From Marsupella aquatica (lineage: Eukaryota; Marchantiophyta), in the NCBI GenBank assembly GCA_973895155.1, contig OZ316895.1:11346001-11410000 (forward strand): a stretch of 64,000 bases of DNA. Reading direction: 5' to 3'. The notes beneath the pieces are model-generated. The model did not search any database. It had not been told where the DNA came from and saw nothing but the letters and a program-made list of their open reading frames with translations. A program made the position numbers and the translations under genes. Positions 11,926 through 28,662 of the stretch are shown in pieces. How positions within the stretch are numbered: position 1 is the stretch's first letter; every line of letters starts with the position of its first letter.

Positions 11926-13109
11926 TGGCCTACTGTAGTGGTTTTGGACCTGACCCACAGCGGGAGCTCCGGGCAGCCTGTCGAAATCAACTTTTTCGAG
12001 GGCTGCCTAGAAGATCAGCTTCTTATCCTACCCCATCTTGTTTTTCATTCCAGTTCATTTTTTGTATGGAACTGAAAACTTTACTGACGAAGTAGACTAA
12101 AAACTTTCGACTCCAGTTCGTCTTTTTGATCTGCCCGCCTTAACCTCAACGACTTGTCATCATGTGACGGGTTCACTGAACAACGAATATCTCCTGCCTG
12201 CCCGACGATGAGCCAGAATGCTTCTGTGCTGCCCGCCGGCTCAATCCGGAGTGGGATGTCTTCTTTTGCCTTGCCCGAATAATATGAAATGCACGCATCC
12301 TCCCGAAATTTCTCCTCCGTACTCTCGGTCTGCCGTCGATATCCTCTGACGGTGTTATCTCACCGTCCGTGTGACGACTAGTCTGGCACTGACTTGTCAA
12401 GTTGTCAAGTGTCAACTGATGACTGTACGAGTGGTGCCCGGAGTGCCCAGGGGCCGCATCTGGGTGCGGGCAGACACCCCTGTCAGAGATGTACGAGCGA
12501 GGATTGGATGGAACCCTGGCAAAGAATATACTACCGTATCCCTTACCCCCCCCTCGGCTCCCGAGTCCCCTGCCCGTGCCCCTGCCCGTTAGCCTCACCT
12601 GTTACACCGTGGTTTCCCGAACCGCTGCCTGCCCGCCTCTTCCCCAATGGCAATGGAGGTGGCAATTTGATTTTTTCTTTCAGTTCCCAACTAGAGTATC
12701 TTATTGTCACTAAAGATGCTTCGAATTATAATAGACATATCCCTAGATTCATGCTTCATTTTTGATTGATGCTTCTTTTTGTGCATCTTTGGGTAACAAT
12801 TCAACATATCTGCAAACTTGCTTAACTAGGGATGACTGGTGACCTATTTTGACAATGTGGCATAACATGACCAACGGAGGAAGAAAGTAAATATATGGAT
12901 GGAAACTTTTCTGGCAACCACATCTAGGGAAAGAGCCTTAAAGGAAGAAACGAATTCAGGCCAGAAACTTCTGATAAGGAATCTTCTCAGCATCTTCTCC
13001 TTCACCCAAGATGTCATTCCCAACTTTGTTAAAAAGAAAAATACTTAAAAATGACGCCGGCAGGTACCTCTTGTCCCGGGCAGGAAACAACAGAAACACA
13101 TTTATTATT
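11926..13109. other. Non-coding, locally GC-rich
   Basis: 12170-12620 is rich in cctgcccg-like words and gives overlapping open frames on both strands, with Gly/Arg or Pro runs typical of biased composition. No gene is supported. Confidence 0.4.
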
Positions 13110-13327
13110 TTATTATTATTGCTTGGGCCCCATAATCCTCCCCCCCAATAATTCACGCACCAGATCCCACACTCGATTTCGCCACCTCGACCCGATCTGA
13201 CGGCCAGAGGATAAACAGAGCGTTGAAAAACGCCCTCTCGAGAAACTCCGCAACTCCACGATCTCTCTGTCTCTCTCGCTCGCTCTCTCTCTCTCTCTTC
13301 CCCCTCCACTTCTTGTCTCAGTCAGCA

Positions 13328-13560
13328 TTGCCTCCTCTCCTCGTCGACCGTCGGTGCTGGGTAAGTCGCATTCTCCAACCCCACCCACCACCTCAATCTC
13401 CGCTACAGAGTCTATGAGATTTCGCTGCTCTCTCTCTCTCTTCTTTTCTCAGCACCATTCCCTCCTCTCCTCGTCGCCCATCGTTGCTGGTAAGTCGTTT
13501 TCTGGAACCCCACCCACCACCCAAATTCCGCTACCCAAGTGTATGAGATTCGCTGGATTG
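13328..13560 (+). promoter_or_regulatory. Duplicated 5' UTR segment with two candidate splice donors
   Basis: A ~130-bp unit is repeated. cctcctctcctcgtcg occurs at 13331 and 13461, and each is followed about 30 bp later by a consensus donor: gtaagtcg at 13361 and again at 13490. Both copies continue with aaccccacccaccacc and an 'atgagatt(t)cgctg' motif. The 5' UTR before the ATG at 13780 probably contains an intron, and the duplication offers two alternative first-exon donors. The same arrangement, altered by a (ga)n expansion, is in the right arm. Confidence 0.55.
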
Positions 13561-13779
13561 TGGGTAGGAAAGGGCAAGAATAGCGTTTCACACAGTACTC
13601 GCTGGGTGTTCCATTCGGAGCATGTCCGGATGATGTCTACGAAGAGCTAAATTTTGCCTCAATTCTCGATAGGTTGCATGTCTGGTTGGACTTGACAGTT
13701 TGTCGGTTTGGGCGACAGGACAAGAGAAATTATATCTGCATAAGGCGATCATCAATTGTGCAAGGTAGATTTTTGAAAG

Positions 13780-16088
<2,309 letters not shown>

Positions 16089-16680
16089 GGCCCGGATCCT
16101 TTTTGGTTCTTGCTTTGATGAATGTGCCATATGATAGAGACGGTAATGTAAGGTTTCATGCAACCTTATGCAGGTTTCATGCAACAATGCTCCTGGTTGC
16201 AGCAACATCTGGACCAGTCAAATCTTCAAACGAAGGCCAGTATCAAACATTTTTTGGCTTAGATTTCATGGCCTTTTACTCAATAATGCCCATTGGCTTC
16301 CTGCCATCTGTAACGTCCAGCACCTTAGTGACTCTTCCTGTACAGCAAGTACCTTTTGGGATGGAGTTATCCGGGAACTCGAGCCCGAGCCATTTGGACG
16401 ACACCTGCCGTTGGCTCCGGACAGAGGAACGAAATATATACTTCAGCAATGATAATACAGAAGAGAGGATCGCAACTAAAATTGCTTGAGGTCCTGCTCC
16501 TCACTGGAATGGGTGGAACCTCATTGCAGTCGATATTGATATAAAAACACTGGTTGCCCTGCAATCCCGCAACCTTGTTGAGGATCCGGCGTGCAACACG
16601 CTTGTGTTCATGGCCAATTAACTCCGTCCTGTCCGTGACCAGCAAAGCAGAACTCCACCAGTTTCAAACACGTCTTCCGT

Positions 16681-19159
16681 CTATAGAAAGTCCTTCATAG
16701 GGTCATCAAAGTGGACCTTCTTCATTCTGTAGGCCTCCATGTCCTCTTGCGTAACCTACAGACAATACGGCCAACAGCAGCGTACAATCAACCACTGGAA
16801 ACAGGCATGTGATTATATGTGCAACGCAAGGTGACCCTAGCTAGATCGGCTATACTTTTCCAAGTACTCCGAAATGTGTACAGCTACTTGCTAGGCAGAA
16901 GATCTGGGATGTTCTGAAAACGTCACATACCTCATCTGAGTACGTTACATTATACTTTCGCTTGCGTTCATCCTTCTCTTCTTTCAACCTCTCATCCTCC
17001 TGCACAATTTGCATCACAATGTCTCGTCCGAGTGTCATAGTAAGCGAACAATACTTTGTCCTGGCGACAGTCAGTAGACGACGTGCAATGCCGGAGAAAT
17101 GCAAGTTCATTCCAACCTCGAGAGACTGAAACCTGACTAGACAGAAACTCATGAATAGGGTACACGACGAAAATCTGAGCGATGAACAATGCTATGTACT
17201 TTCAGAGCTAGTATGCATAGTAAATAGAATGGTACGGGCCCCGGTCAAGATTACAGCTACAATCCACGCACAACCACCAAATGAACCTCGCGGCCATGCA
17301 TCACCAAAATTCCTGCTAGATAGTGTCGTCATCTTTACACGGAGATATGGTGTTTCTATATATTTCCCCACCTCACAAACAGTGAAAAAAGCATCCCTAG
17401 TTCAATCTCAACTTTGTAACCATCCACTTCTGGATTTCCGAGACATGACACGAAACCATCAGATAGGTTCCCACTAGACAGTGTCATCATCCCTGCAAGG
17501 AGATAAGCTGTCTCTATCTAATTTCTCATCGCATGCATATGTCGGATAGCAGACTCTGATTGGTGGCAGTTCCTGTTTGTAGTGAAGTAGTAACACCCAC
17601 AAAGATTTCGCTTTCAACAGATTACCGAGACTAGGCTGAAGGCCATACAGGAGACTGACACACTGCAGCGTTGATAAAGAAAGCAATAGTACTTAGTTCT
17701 CGAGCCAAAATTATATTTCATCCATTCTAAACAGTCGGTTGCAGACAACAAACATTCTTCAGTGCTGCTTTCAACTTCTTTTGATCTAGCACTGCATCCG
17801 CCACCTCACTTCCCCAGGTTGCCGCATTCTTCTCTTCTCTTTGTGCTGGTTTTTCTGGGAGGGCACCAGCAGAAAATATATTAGGACTATAATCATATCC
17901 CCAAAGACCCCTAAATCTCCGCTTGAAGACGAATTGGAAGAAACATATCGATAGTGCTAAAGATCTGTACAATGGCGAGCCTTGCTGAAACACAGATACA
18001 ACAGGAAATTTTAGCCAGACCTGTCATGAAGCGCATCTTGAAGTTCCAAAAACATCCGTGACCAAGGAGAATAAGGTTCATTTTCATCAGTCCCCGAGAG
18101 GATAATTCCTGAACGGGCTGTGACGGATCAGCAAAACAGAATCGACAAAGACATACCCTGAAGTGCACTTTTCTTCTCAAGATTGATTCGCATTGACTCA
18201 GCAGAAGCTTCAGCTGCCTCAATACCAGCTTACCCAGTACAGTAGCTATTACGCACAAATGACCTACAGCACTTGTAACCCCGTTGCCCGTCCTTCCACC
18301 ACGAACCCCATACTGTTGTATTATTGTTGATGAAAACATCCTCCTCATATTTACTATTTGCCACTGCCTTCTCCTGCCCCTTGATAATCCGGCCTGCTCT
18401 ATCATACTCGACTTGTCGATCTGTTTCACTTAGCAATATCTCCATAGGTGGCCTTTCTTTCGCTGCAGCAGCATTTCCATACTTCTCATATATGACCTCC
18501 TTGTATTTGAGTCTTGAGTTTCTCCTTCTTGATTTTAAATTCCCTTTGAAGAAGCGCAGCTTGTGACGATGCAGCCTGCAAGTGAATGTCTTGTCCTTTC
18601 TCATAAGCCTGCCAAGCATGAATGTTCAGCTGTTTGAACTCCTGAGCTTGCCCACTAACACGAATTTGATTGTCTCCCTGTATGACACAGTTGGAAATCA
18701 ATTAGTCCTTGCGCCACAAGAAGAATCGTTAAACTGCAAATCTGGAAGATAATCCGAGTCTCCAAGAAATGCAAAGTAATTAGACTCACAGAATAAAATT
18801 TCTCATTAGGATCTGTCTCTGGAAGTGGATCTTCTCGCATTGACCGGGTTTTGGGGTCATAATATGCTGAATTTGTATCCAAATCCAGCAGATACTTTAC
18901 TGTGTCCTCCCGAATACGAAGATTCCTGTGACGCGAGACAAAAACATATCAGAATAGAGAAGAATCATCACCACGGAAAACAACCGTCGTCGGAATCTAC
19001 GATCATTAAACGCACGCATTCTCAGACATTCACCATGATCGTAACCGAAGGTTTCGAAGAAATGCAAACGAAAGTAGCAAAGAGGCCACAGAGTTTACGA
19101 CTTAAGGGACCTCACCTGACAGTCCCAGTACTTCCACGGCCACTAGTTCTAACACGTTT
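16681..19159 (-). pseudogene. SLU7: SLU7-like splicing factor, 5'-truncated pseudogene
   Basis: The C-terminal half of SLU7 is recognisable. SLU7 is a nuclear second-step splicing factor for 3' splice-site choice. Segments in gene order (falling coordinates) are: 19159-19116 (KRVRTSGRGSTGTVR); 18925-18790 ([20 protein letters not shown]); 18677 to about 18140 (NIHAWQAYEKGQDIHLQAA, then YEKYGNAA, VEYDRAGRIIKGQE, NNTTVWGSWWKDGQRGYKCC, RNSYCTG, AGIEAAEAS); about 17875-17747 (NAATWGSEV); 16999-16931 (DERLKEEKDERKRKYNV); and 16755-16681 (DMEAYRMKKVHFDDPMKDFL, stop). The N-terminal half, including the CCHC zinc knuckle, is absent upstream of 19160. Two lesions are visible: a frame change near 18503 between KLKTQ and VIYEKYG, and an in-frame TAA at 18230-18232 between NSYCTG and AGIEAAEAS. 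Good splice sites show it came from genomic DNA, not a processed mRNA. Confidence 0.88.
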
Positions 19160-19600
19160 CTAAGTAACAAGTTTTGAGTGACTAGTATTAGTGGGGGTCA
19201 TCTGATCCATTCATGACACGAACGTTTTCTAGTGGACAAACTAAATTAATTAAATTTTTCTAGTGAACAAACTAAATGAATAAATGACCAAAATTTTCAA
19301 TAACACAAAATGAATGATCGGACAATGACTATCCAAAATGATCAATAGATTGAAATGACAAAATGACAATTTTTACATCATTTTATAAAATGTATGTAAT
19401 GACTGATATGACCAAAATGACACAAGTTTCCTAAAATGGTCAATTTAAACATATGTCCTAAATGACACAATCAATCACAACACTGATAAATCAGTGTCTA
19501 GCACCATTGTAGTCACTTTGGACAATGATTGAAATGACTAACAATTTATTTGAATCATTTTGGACAACCATGATAAATGACAAAAAATTGGAATTACGAG
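19160..19600. repeat. Low-complexity AATGAC-rich stretch
   Basis: From about 19200 to 19590 the words aaatgac, aatgacaa and aatgatc recur many times in both spacing and sequence variants, without a fixed period. It looks like a degenerate short repeat and has no coding signal. Confidence 0.5.
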
Positions 19601-20972
19601 AGTGGTGGGATTTCCCAGTTACTGAGGGGTAGGACAAGTGAATCTTTCCCCTGCATTAATTGTGTACACTGAGAATGCCTTCTTGTTGCTCCGAATCCAG
19701 GGAGTGGAGCATGTACTGTGGGAGTCCGTTCAACGACGTTTTCCACCATGGTCAATAGCATCCCAAAGTAATTGTGATACTGCGTTCACCGTTTGACAAA
19801 GCCCTTACTCTTCTCTAAACTGTATTAGGATACATTCTACACAAACAAGAATAAGGTAGAGGCTGAACATCAGCACATCCCTTAAAGCCTCACTTGGCCC
19901 GATGCAAAACCTGGTGGATAAGTCCAAAATGTTCTCAAGAAACGAAAAACTTACTCTTTTATCCTCTACAAACCTGATGGCCAGTGGCGGTTTAAGAGGA
20001 AAAGGATAGCCGCCACTTAGGGATCTGAGGTCAGTTCAGCTCTCACGGCATAGGACTGCCCAAATGTAACTCAATGTCATCGGTTGGTTTGCAATTTTTA
20101 CAGTCTAACTCAATCTCATGGGTTGGTTTGCAATTTGTACACAGTTTGCGAGTCGCTTTGTCATATAAAAATAGAAAACCCGGAGTTGAAAATTTTGTGC
20201 ATGCTCTTCATATAATAAATCGAAAATCTGGAGTTGAAAATTCTGGGCACCTCATCTCGCACAATGAATGTCCCTAACCAAGTCCAATATGCATTTGTAA
20301 ACCTGGGGAACTAAGGTCACTCAAAAAACCACCAAGTCTACCGTGCGAGGTGCTGTAGTCCATAACCAACATGCAGATGGGAACATACATCTTATCGTCG
20401 TCAGTAAAGTACGTCCAGACCATTGGTTCTGCTGAGACTCATAAAAGAAATTAACGCAACCATTTGATCCACCTTGTCACTCTTGAAGAGGCTGTCGAGG
20501 GGACATGTATTAACGACATTCAAACAAAACCCTCAAATGGGAAAAACATCCTGAATTCCTGACTTGATATGTATGAATGCCAACACGCAGAGTTTTCAAC
20601 GGACGAGGAGATTTTACCGATTGCTGCCAGTTTGCTGTCAATTTCCCGATTGATGTAAAGCCAGTGTTTCCAAAAAATGAGAAATACCCTTAATTACTTG
20701 AATTACACTGACGCCAGACTTACCTTCTACACTAAGTATATCCGATTCAGTGCCCTGAAAGCACTCAAGCTGTCCGAAGAGTTCCCGAAAGACTGCTCCT
20801 ACCCAGCGTTTGTAAACTTGGGTGCCATTGACATCCTGAAGAGTCCAAAATTTAAAGCCGACTAAAGGCCTTAATAAGAGGTTTGAAAGGAACAGCTGAC
20901 AGATCTCAACAAGCCAACTGATACAGTCCAAGCGAAGGCTTCCAAGATGAACGAAAAGCATTCATGATATTC
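19601..20972. other. Unrecognised loop sequence
   Basis: No intact gene is seen. About 20600-20865 (plus) has a protein-like stretch of mixed composition (for example FSALKALKLSEEFPKDCSYP and NLGAIDILKSPKF) ending in a stop at 20863, with the preceding frame broken. I cannot assign it to a family. It may be a remnant of an unknown element. Confidence 0.25.
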
Positions 20973-21059
20973 ACCTGCATAAGGTTGCATGAAACCTTAC
21001 ATTACGGTCTCTATCATACGGCACATTCATCAAAGCAAGAACCAAAAAGGATCCGGGCC

Positions 21060-23368
<2,309 letters not shown>

Positions 23369-23677
23369 CTTTCAAAAATTTACCTTGCACAATTGATGAT
23401 CGCCTTATGCAGATATAATTTCTCTTGTCCTGTCGCCCAAACCGACAACCTGTCAAGTCCAACCAGACATGCAACCTATCGAGAATTGAGGCAAAATTTA
23501 GCTCTTCGTAGACATCATCCGGACATGCTCCGAATGGAACACCCAGCGAGTACTGTGTGAAACGCTATTCTTGCCCTTTCCTACCCACAATCCAGCGAAT
23601 CTCATACACTTGGGTAGCGGAAATTTGGGTGGTGGGTGGGGTTCCATAAAACGACTTACCAGCAACGATGGGCGGGG

Positions 23678-23680
<3 letters not shown>

Positions 23681-23719
<39 letters not shown>
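23681..23719. repeat. (GA)n microsatellite
   Basis: A nearly pure (ga) tract of about 38 bp in the 5' UTR region of reductase copy 2. The left arm has a much shorter, imperfect (ct) stretch at the corresponding place. Confidence 0.9.
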
Positions 23720-23720
<1 letters not shown>

Positions 23721-24040
23721 AGCGAAATCTCATGGACTCTGTAGCGGAGATTGAGGTGGTGGGTGGGGTTGGATAATGCGACTTATTACCCAGGACCGAC
23801 GGTCGACGAGGAGAGGAGGCAATTCTGACTGAGAAAAGAAGTGGAGGGGGAAGAAGAGACAGCGAGAGAGAGATCGTGGAGTTGCGGAGTTTCTCGAGAG
23901 AGCGTTTTTCAACGCTCTGCTTATCCTCTGGCCGTCAGATCGGGTCGAGGTGGCGAAATCGAGTGCGGGATCTGGTGCGTGAATTATTGGGCGGGGGGGG
24001 GGGCGAGGGAGTATTATGGGCCCAGGCAATAATAATAACT

Positions 24041-25952
24041 AGTACTACCCCGACTACCTCTTCTTTGAATGTGAATAGCTAAGAGTAGTATACAAGTATT
24101 ATGAAAATACATTCTCTATTCATATTCTTTGAAGGTTACTGAAATGATAAAAAAACTCATCATTTTAATAGTCATATATAATATACCATTCTCCTTTCTG
24201 TGCACATTAGTCTTTTTGTATGCACATCCATCTTCTATGCACTATGTTGTGGTGGGACCATAGTGCCATATTTTTAGAATGTAAATACTTGAAAATCATC
24301 ACAAAATTTTTGCATGTATCGGTTGACATACATCATAGTCATGTCAACAATTTTTCCCATGCACATGATGGCCACGGGGATGGCCATAGAGTTGCGGTCT
24401 AGAGGCTTCATGCTAGACCTAGGCTCTTAAAAGTAGACCTCAGTTGGCTTTTTTATAGTAAGATGTGGGTCCAGCTCAATTCTTTTGGGTGGATGAGATT
24501 GCCAAAGTGCATTCAATAGAGTGTTGTCAAAGTGCATTCAAAGGAGTGTTCTATGTAGGAGGAGTGTTCTATGTAGGCTAGATCAGATTGCCAAAGTGCA
24601 TTGAAAGGAGTGTTATAAGTTTGTATTTTTAAATTCATGTGGATAAAATTTAATTTTGTAGAATTGACATCTAAAGCTCATCTACAATAATAAGAGGATG
24701 TGACAAGAATAATGAACCACTAGTTGGAAATATCTATGATATTATCTTGGGCAACTTAGTTTGAAGATTCAATTTGTTAATATATGCTAATAAAACAAAA
24801 TTCTCATCATTGTCCTAATGATCATGGCAAGTGGAAATAAAGACAAAAACCATAAGTGTAGAATCATCATAGATGATCATAGGTGATCATAGGTGTTGGA
24901 GAGAGAGGTCATATAGACCAACTTTCATGGGAGTATGAGCACTTAGTTTCGTGCATGATTTGGATTATGTAATCAATTGTATTTTATGATGTTATTTTGT
25001 CTTATTATTGAACGTAGCTTTCTCCATTATGTAGAGATTATAACTCTAATAAACTGAACAAAATAGGTTGGATAGGAGATTTAGTGATGTTGTGTTCAAT
25101 GTTTAGGGACTACTTTGTTGTGCTTGTGCAGGTTGATTGGAGTATGAACTCATGACTCTTTTGGTGTGCCTAGGGAGATCATAGTGGGAGTTTATAGCAT
25201 ACTTCAAGCTAGGTGGGAGTATGGTTTATAGGAGACATTCAAGTTTGGAGGCTGACATCAAGTGGCAGAGTATTTTTTGTATGGCTCTCATCATGTGACC
25301 CAGGTAAGTTTGTAGAATTGCATGTTTTGTTTAATAATTACAGTTTGTATGGATTTTATTAGTTGTGAAGTGGCCCAATGTCCTTTCAATTCAATGGTTG
25401 AGCCCCCGTCTTCACCCTTTCTTGAGATGAACATTTTACTCTTGGTTGCTAGACAAACTTGGGAGAATTTACAAACTATTTGACAATCAACAGCAAGCTC
25501 AACTCTCCCGCCAACTCTTTGACAACACTTGAAATACAGGTTTGCCTTCTTTTTCTTCTCTCCTTATGGTCAAGAAGTGTGATTGCTAATATATTTTGTG
25601 ATAAACCTATATCAAACATTTGTTCAGTTCCAAGATTACCTTAATCTATTGATTTCTGATCATTATTTCTAGATAAAAGAAATTGAAAAGCCCTAATTTA
25701 TAACATTCAGATCTAAACTTAGTGCAAGTGTTTGACCTGAAAATTGGAGTTTCATATTTTACTTGTAAATACTTTTTCAAATCTTGACAACTGGAAAAAT
25801 GTAAATATTGATACTCTATCTAAGGAACTTTGCTACAAAGAAAGGCATAAGAAGACTTTAGATTGAGAGTTATTTCCTTTTGAAATTCATTTTCCAAAAG
25901 AAATAGCAAAAGCAAGACAACATTTGATACTCCTCTTAACATAACATGTCTT
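24041..25952. other. AT-rich spacer, nothing recognised
   Basis: This AT-rich DNA lies between the inverted repeat and the retrotransposon block. Around 24500-24610 the phrase 'ttgccaaagtgcatt(c/g)aaaggagtgtt' recurs three times in variant form. No gene is seen. It ends with gtctt (25948-25952), the target duplication of the copia element. Confidence 0.45.
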
Positions 25953-26296
25953 TGTTGAGCATAGATGACATTCGCAACGGCAAGCCCATGAACCATCCAA
26001 CGCACAATAGTCGACACAGAGCGATACGTGGTTCACCTCCACATGAGGCTACGTCCACGGGAACACACAAGAGCTTTACTGCACTCTAGGCCGACCGGCC
26101 ATACCAAGCATCCATAGCACAAGCTCTCCCTATCTCTCAACTAGCTCCGTAACAATGAGCCTAAGTTCCACCAGGGTCTGGCATCAGCCCTGGCTATATG
26201 CACAACAGCACTACCGCTAACCTTAGCTAGGTCCTAACCCGAGTTAGCCTAACTGTGGTTAGCACAAGAGTCACAAGACTAGAGCAATATCTAACA
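25953..26296 (-). repeat. Copia 3' LTR
   Basis: 344 bp, beginning tgttgag and ending ctaaca on the plus strand. It differs from the LTR at 43195 at only five sites. Confidence 0.95.
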
Positions 26297-26308
26297 AACT
26301 CCCCCTTG
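26297..26308 (-). promoter_or_regulatory. Copia polypurine tract
   Basis: The plus strand reads aactccccctt directly inside the 3' LTR. On the coding strand this is AAGGGGGAGTT, the expected primer for second-strand synthesis. Confidence 0.8.
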
Positions 26309-26503
26309 ACTCTTGTCTTGGGGACTGGACTAAATGCTACCATATGGAATCCTCAGCGGGAAGTTCTAGACAATCACCAAACCAGGTCTCCCCCTAAAAA
26401 CCACAAGGGTTAACTAAGGGTTAACTAGAACTAAGCCGTAGCCTAACAGGAATGAGTAATCCATATACAAATAGTCACACATTGCTAAATAACTCTACTT
26501 GCA

Positions 26504-28325
26504 CTACAACTGCAAAACCTGCAAAGTAGCACGGTGTCTTGAGAAACTCTCCAAAGGAATCACTTTGGTAAAGGCATCAGCGGGATTGAGCTTTCCATCA
26601 ATCTTGACTAGCTCAAAAGTTTTATCAGACACTGCTTGCCTGATAAAATGGTACCTGATATCAATGTGCTTCACCCTACTATCCATCACCTGGTTAGCAG
26701 CCAAGTGAAGAGCACTCTGACTATCACAGTTTAGAGTCATTTTTCCATGCTCTAAGCCCATCTCCGCGATCAACTTATCCAACCAAATTGCTTCCTTTGC
26801 AGCTTCTGCTGCTGCAACATACTCTGCTTCTGTAGTAGACTGAGATATGCACTTTTGCAAGGTAGATTTCCAACTGATACATCCTCCTCCAAGAGTGTAT
26901 AAAAACCCAGTTGTAGATCTCCTTGTATCCAGACAGCCTCCATAGTCAGAATCTACATAGCCAACTAACGTTCTATTTGATCTGTTATCAAATAGTAATC
27001 CATAGTCCTGTGTTCCCTTCACATACCTGAGAATCCATTTCACAGCTTCCCAATGTACCTTCCCTGGATTTGACATGAATCTGCTAACCTTGCCCATCGC
27101 TAGGGCCAAGTCAGACCTAGTACAAGTCATCAAATACATCAGACTGCCTACTACCTTCTCATAAGGAATCTTAGCCATCAGACCTTTCTCCACAGCATTC
27201 GTAGGAGAGAAAGCCGATGATAACTTGAAATGTGAAGCTAAAGGAATACTCACCGGCTTACAGTTCTCCATGTTGAATCGTGCAAGTACTTTCCTCGCAT
27301 ACTGGCCTTGACTCAAGCACAACTGTCCAGTCTCAGAGTTCCTAAAAATCTCCATCCCTAAGATCCTCTTGGCCTTACCAAGATCCTTCATCCTGAATTT
27401 AGCGCTCAATTTTGCCCTGAGACTGTCAACCTTAGATTGATCTTTAGCCACAATTAGCATGTCATCCACATAGATCACCAGAATGATGAAACCAAATACA
27501 TCATTCTTGACTGATTTTGTATACACACAAGGATCATACACCATCCTTGTAAAACCTTGAGCAAACATGAAATCATCAAACCGCTTGTTCCACTGTCTGG
27601 GAGACTGCTTCAATCCATACAAGGATTTGAGCAATCTGCAAACTAAGTTCTCTTGGCCCTTCTTCATAAAGCCTAGTGGCTGTCTCATGAAGATCGTCTC
27701 TTCCAAGTTGTCATAGAGAAAATCAGTAACAACATCCATCTAATCCATCACCAGATTAAAAAACACAACAAGCTGACACAAGATCCGAATTGTGGAATAC
27801 TTAGCCACCTGTGAAAAGACCTCATTGTAATCCACTCCTTTCTCCTGAGTAAACCCCTTGGCAACAAGCCTTGCCTTGTAGATCTTATCTCCACCCTCTG
27901 AAGGATTGTCCTTCAACTTGTAAATCCACTTGCTGTCCACCACTTGTTGACCTCTTGGAAGCTCCACCAGCTCCCATGTCTTGTTGTCACTCAAAGATTG
28001 CAACTCCCTCTGCATTGCTGCATTCCACTCATGCTTCTGCTCTGAAGCATAAGCCTCACTATACGAAGAAGGCTCTCCTTCTTCCAAGATCAAAGCCATA
28101 TCATCTTCATCAGGTGCAATGTCAATATCATCTAGCTTAGACGAGTCTGCCCATTGACCATACCTGGTAGGAGCTCTAGTAGAACGACTGGAAGTTCTTC
28201 TAGTAGATGACTCAGGCTGATCTGCTGCTGCTGCTGGCTGAATTTGAGGTACCCTAGCAACAATCTGCTCCTCTTGTTCCATCAAAGGAACCAGCTCCAA
28301 GCTCGGAGCTTCTCCATCTCTCCTG
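26504..28325 (-). pseudogene. Copia reverse transcriptase and RNase H (3' part of pol)
   Basis: 28300-27740 holds the start of the copia RT (KWIYKLKDNPSEGG, KARLVAKGFTQEKGVDYNEVF) and ends in TAG at 27740-27742. The same reading continues at 27739-26504 with MDVVTDFLYDNLEE, LYGLKQSPRQWNKRFD, the catalytic YVDDMLI, then RNase H with YVDSDYGGC, STTGFLYTLGGG and STTEAEYVAAAEA. The RT part begins at the 3' edge of the gypsy insertion. Its natural upstream continuation is 39518-39279 on the far side of that insertion. Copia pol yields the enzymes for reverse transcription of element RNA in virus-like particles. One amber stop sits just before the RT core (likely a former Gln codon), so this copy is inactive. 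Confidence 0.92.
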
Positions 28326-28331
28326 TCATGA
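28326..28331. repeat. Left copy of the 6-bp target duplication (gypsy element)
   Basis: tcatga here and at 39274-39279 flank the insertion. Removing the insert and one copy joins the copia pol reading frame through the Ser-His-Asp codons, confirming the insertion limits to within a base or so. Confidence 0.85.
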
Positions 28332-28335
28332 ACTG

Positions 28336-28662
28336 TGTCACACCATTCTAGGTAGTGTTAGAGTGTATCGTACTATCTAGATCCGTATGTTTGGTATGTG
28401 TGCTATATGAGCCGATAAGGTTCCGTTAGGTTTGTGTGAGAGGGTACTTCTCACTTGTGAGGCATTGAAAGGTCATCTTTCAATGTTGAGCCTTGGAGAG
28501 AGAGGAGCTTGAGTGGCTATGGTGGCTGTGAGCTCCGCTTGTGTAACGTGGATTTCTTGAGTAGTGCAAGGTGCGTTGGCTTGACATACGTGTGTGATCG
28601 GATCAGTGCGGGATCGATGGGGTATTGTTGACCAGGATCGTTGTGCCGATTGTATTGAGATT
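28336..28662 (+). repeat. Gypsy terminal repeat, left copy (repeat B)
   Basis: 327 bp starting tgtcacaccattctagg and matching 38802-39128 with about five differences and no indel. Beyond 28662 the left sequence continues into leader DNA, whereas the right copy runs into repeat A'. No canonical primer-binding site is seen right after 28662. Confidence 0.92.

Larger units (their letters stand above)
16176..20972. other. Loop of the inverted repeat
   Basis: This is 4.8 kb of unique DNA between the two arms. It holds the SLU7 3' fragment (16681-19159), a low-complexity AATGAC-rich stretch and an unrecognised remainder. Both reductase copies point into it, so their transcripts would converge here. 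Confidence 0.85.

Noticed and set aside
12173-12765. Overlapping open frames of 120-140 codons on both strands
   Set aside because: They arise from a GC-biased stretch rich in cctgcccg words, with Gly/Arg or Pro-rich translations and no family features.
27871-28140. Plus-strand open frame of 89 codons in the copia region
   Set aside because: It is the antisense shadow of the minus-strand copia reverse transcriptase.
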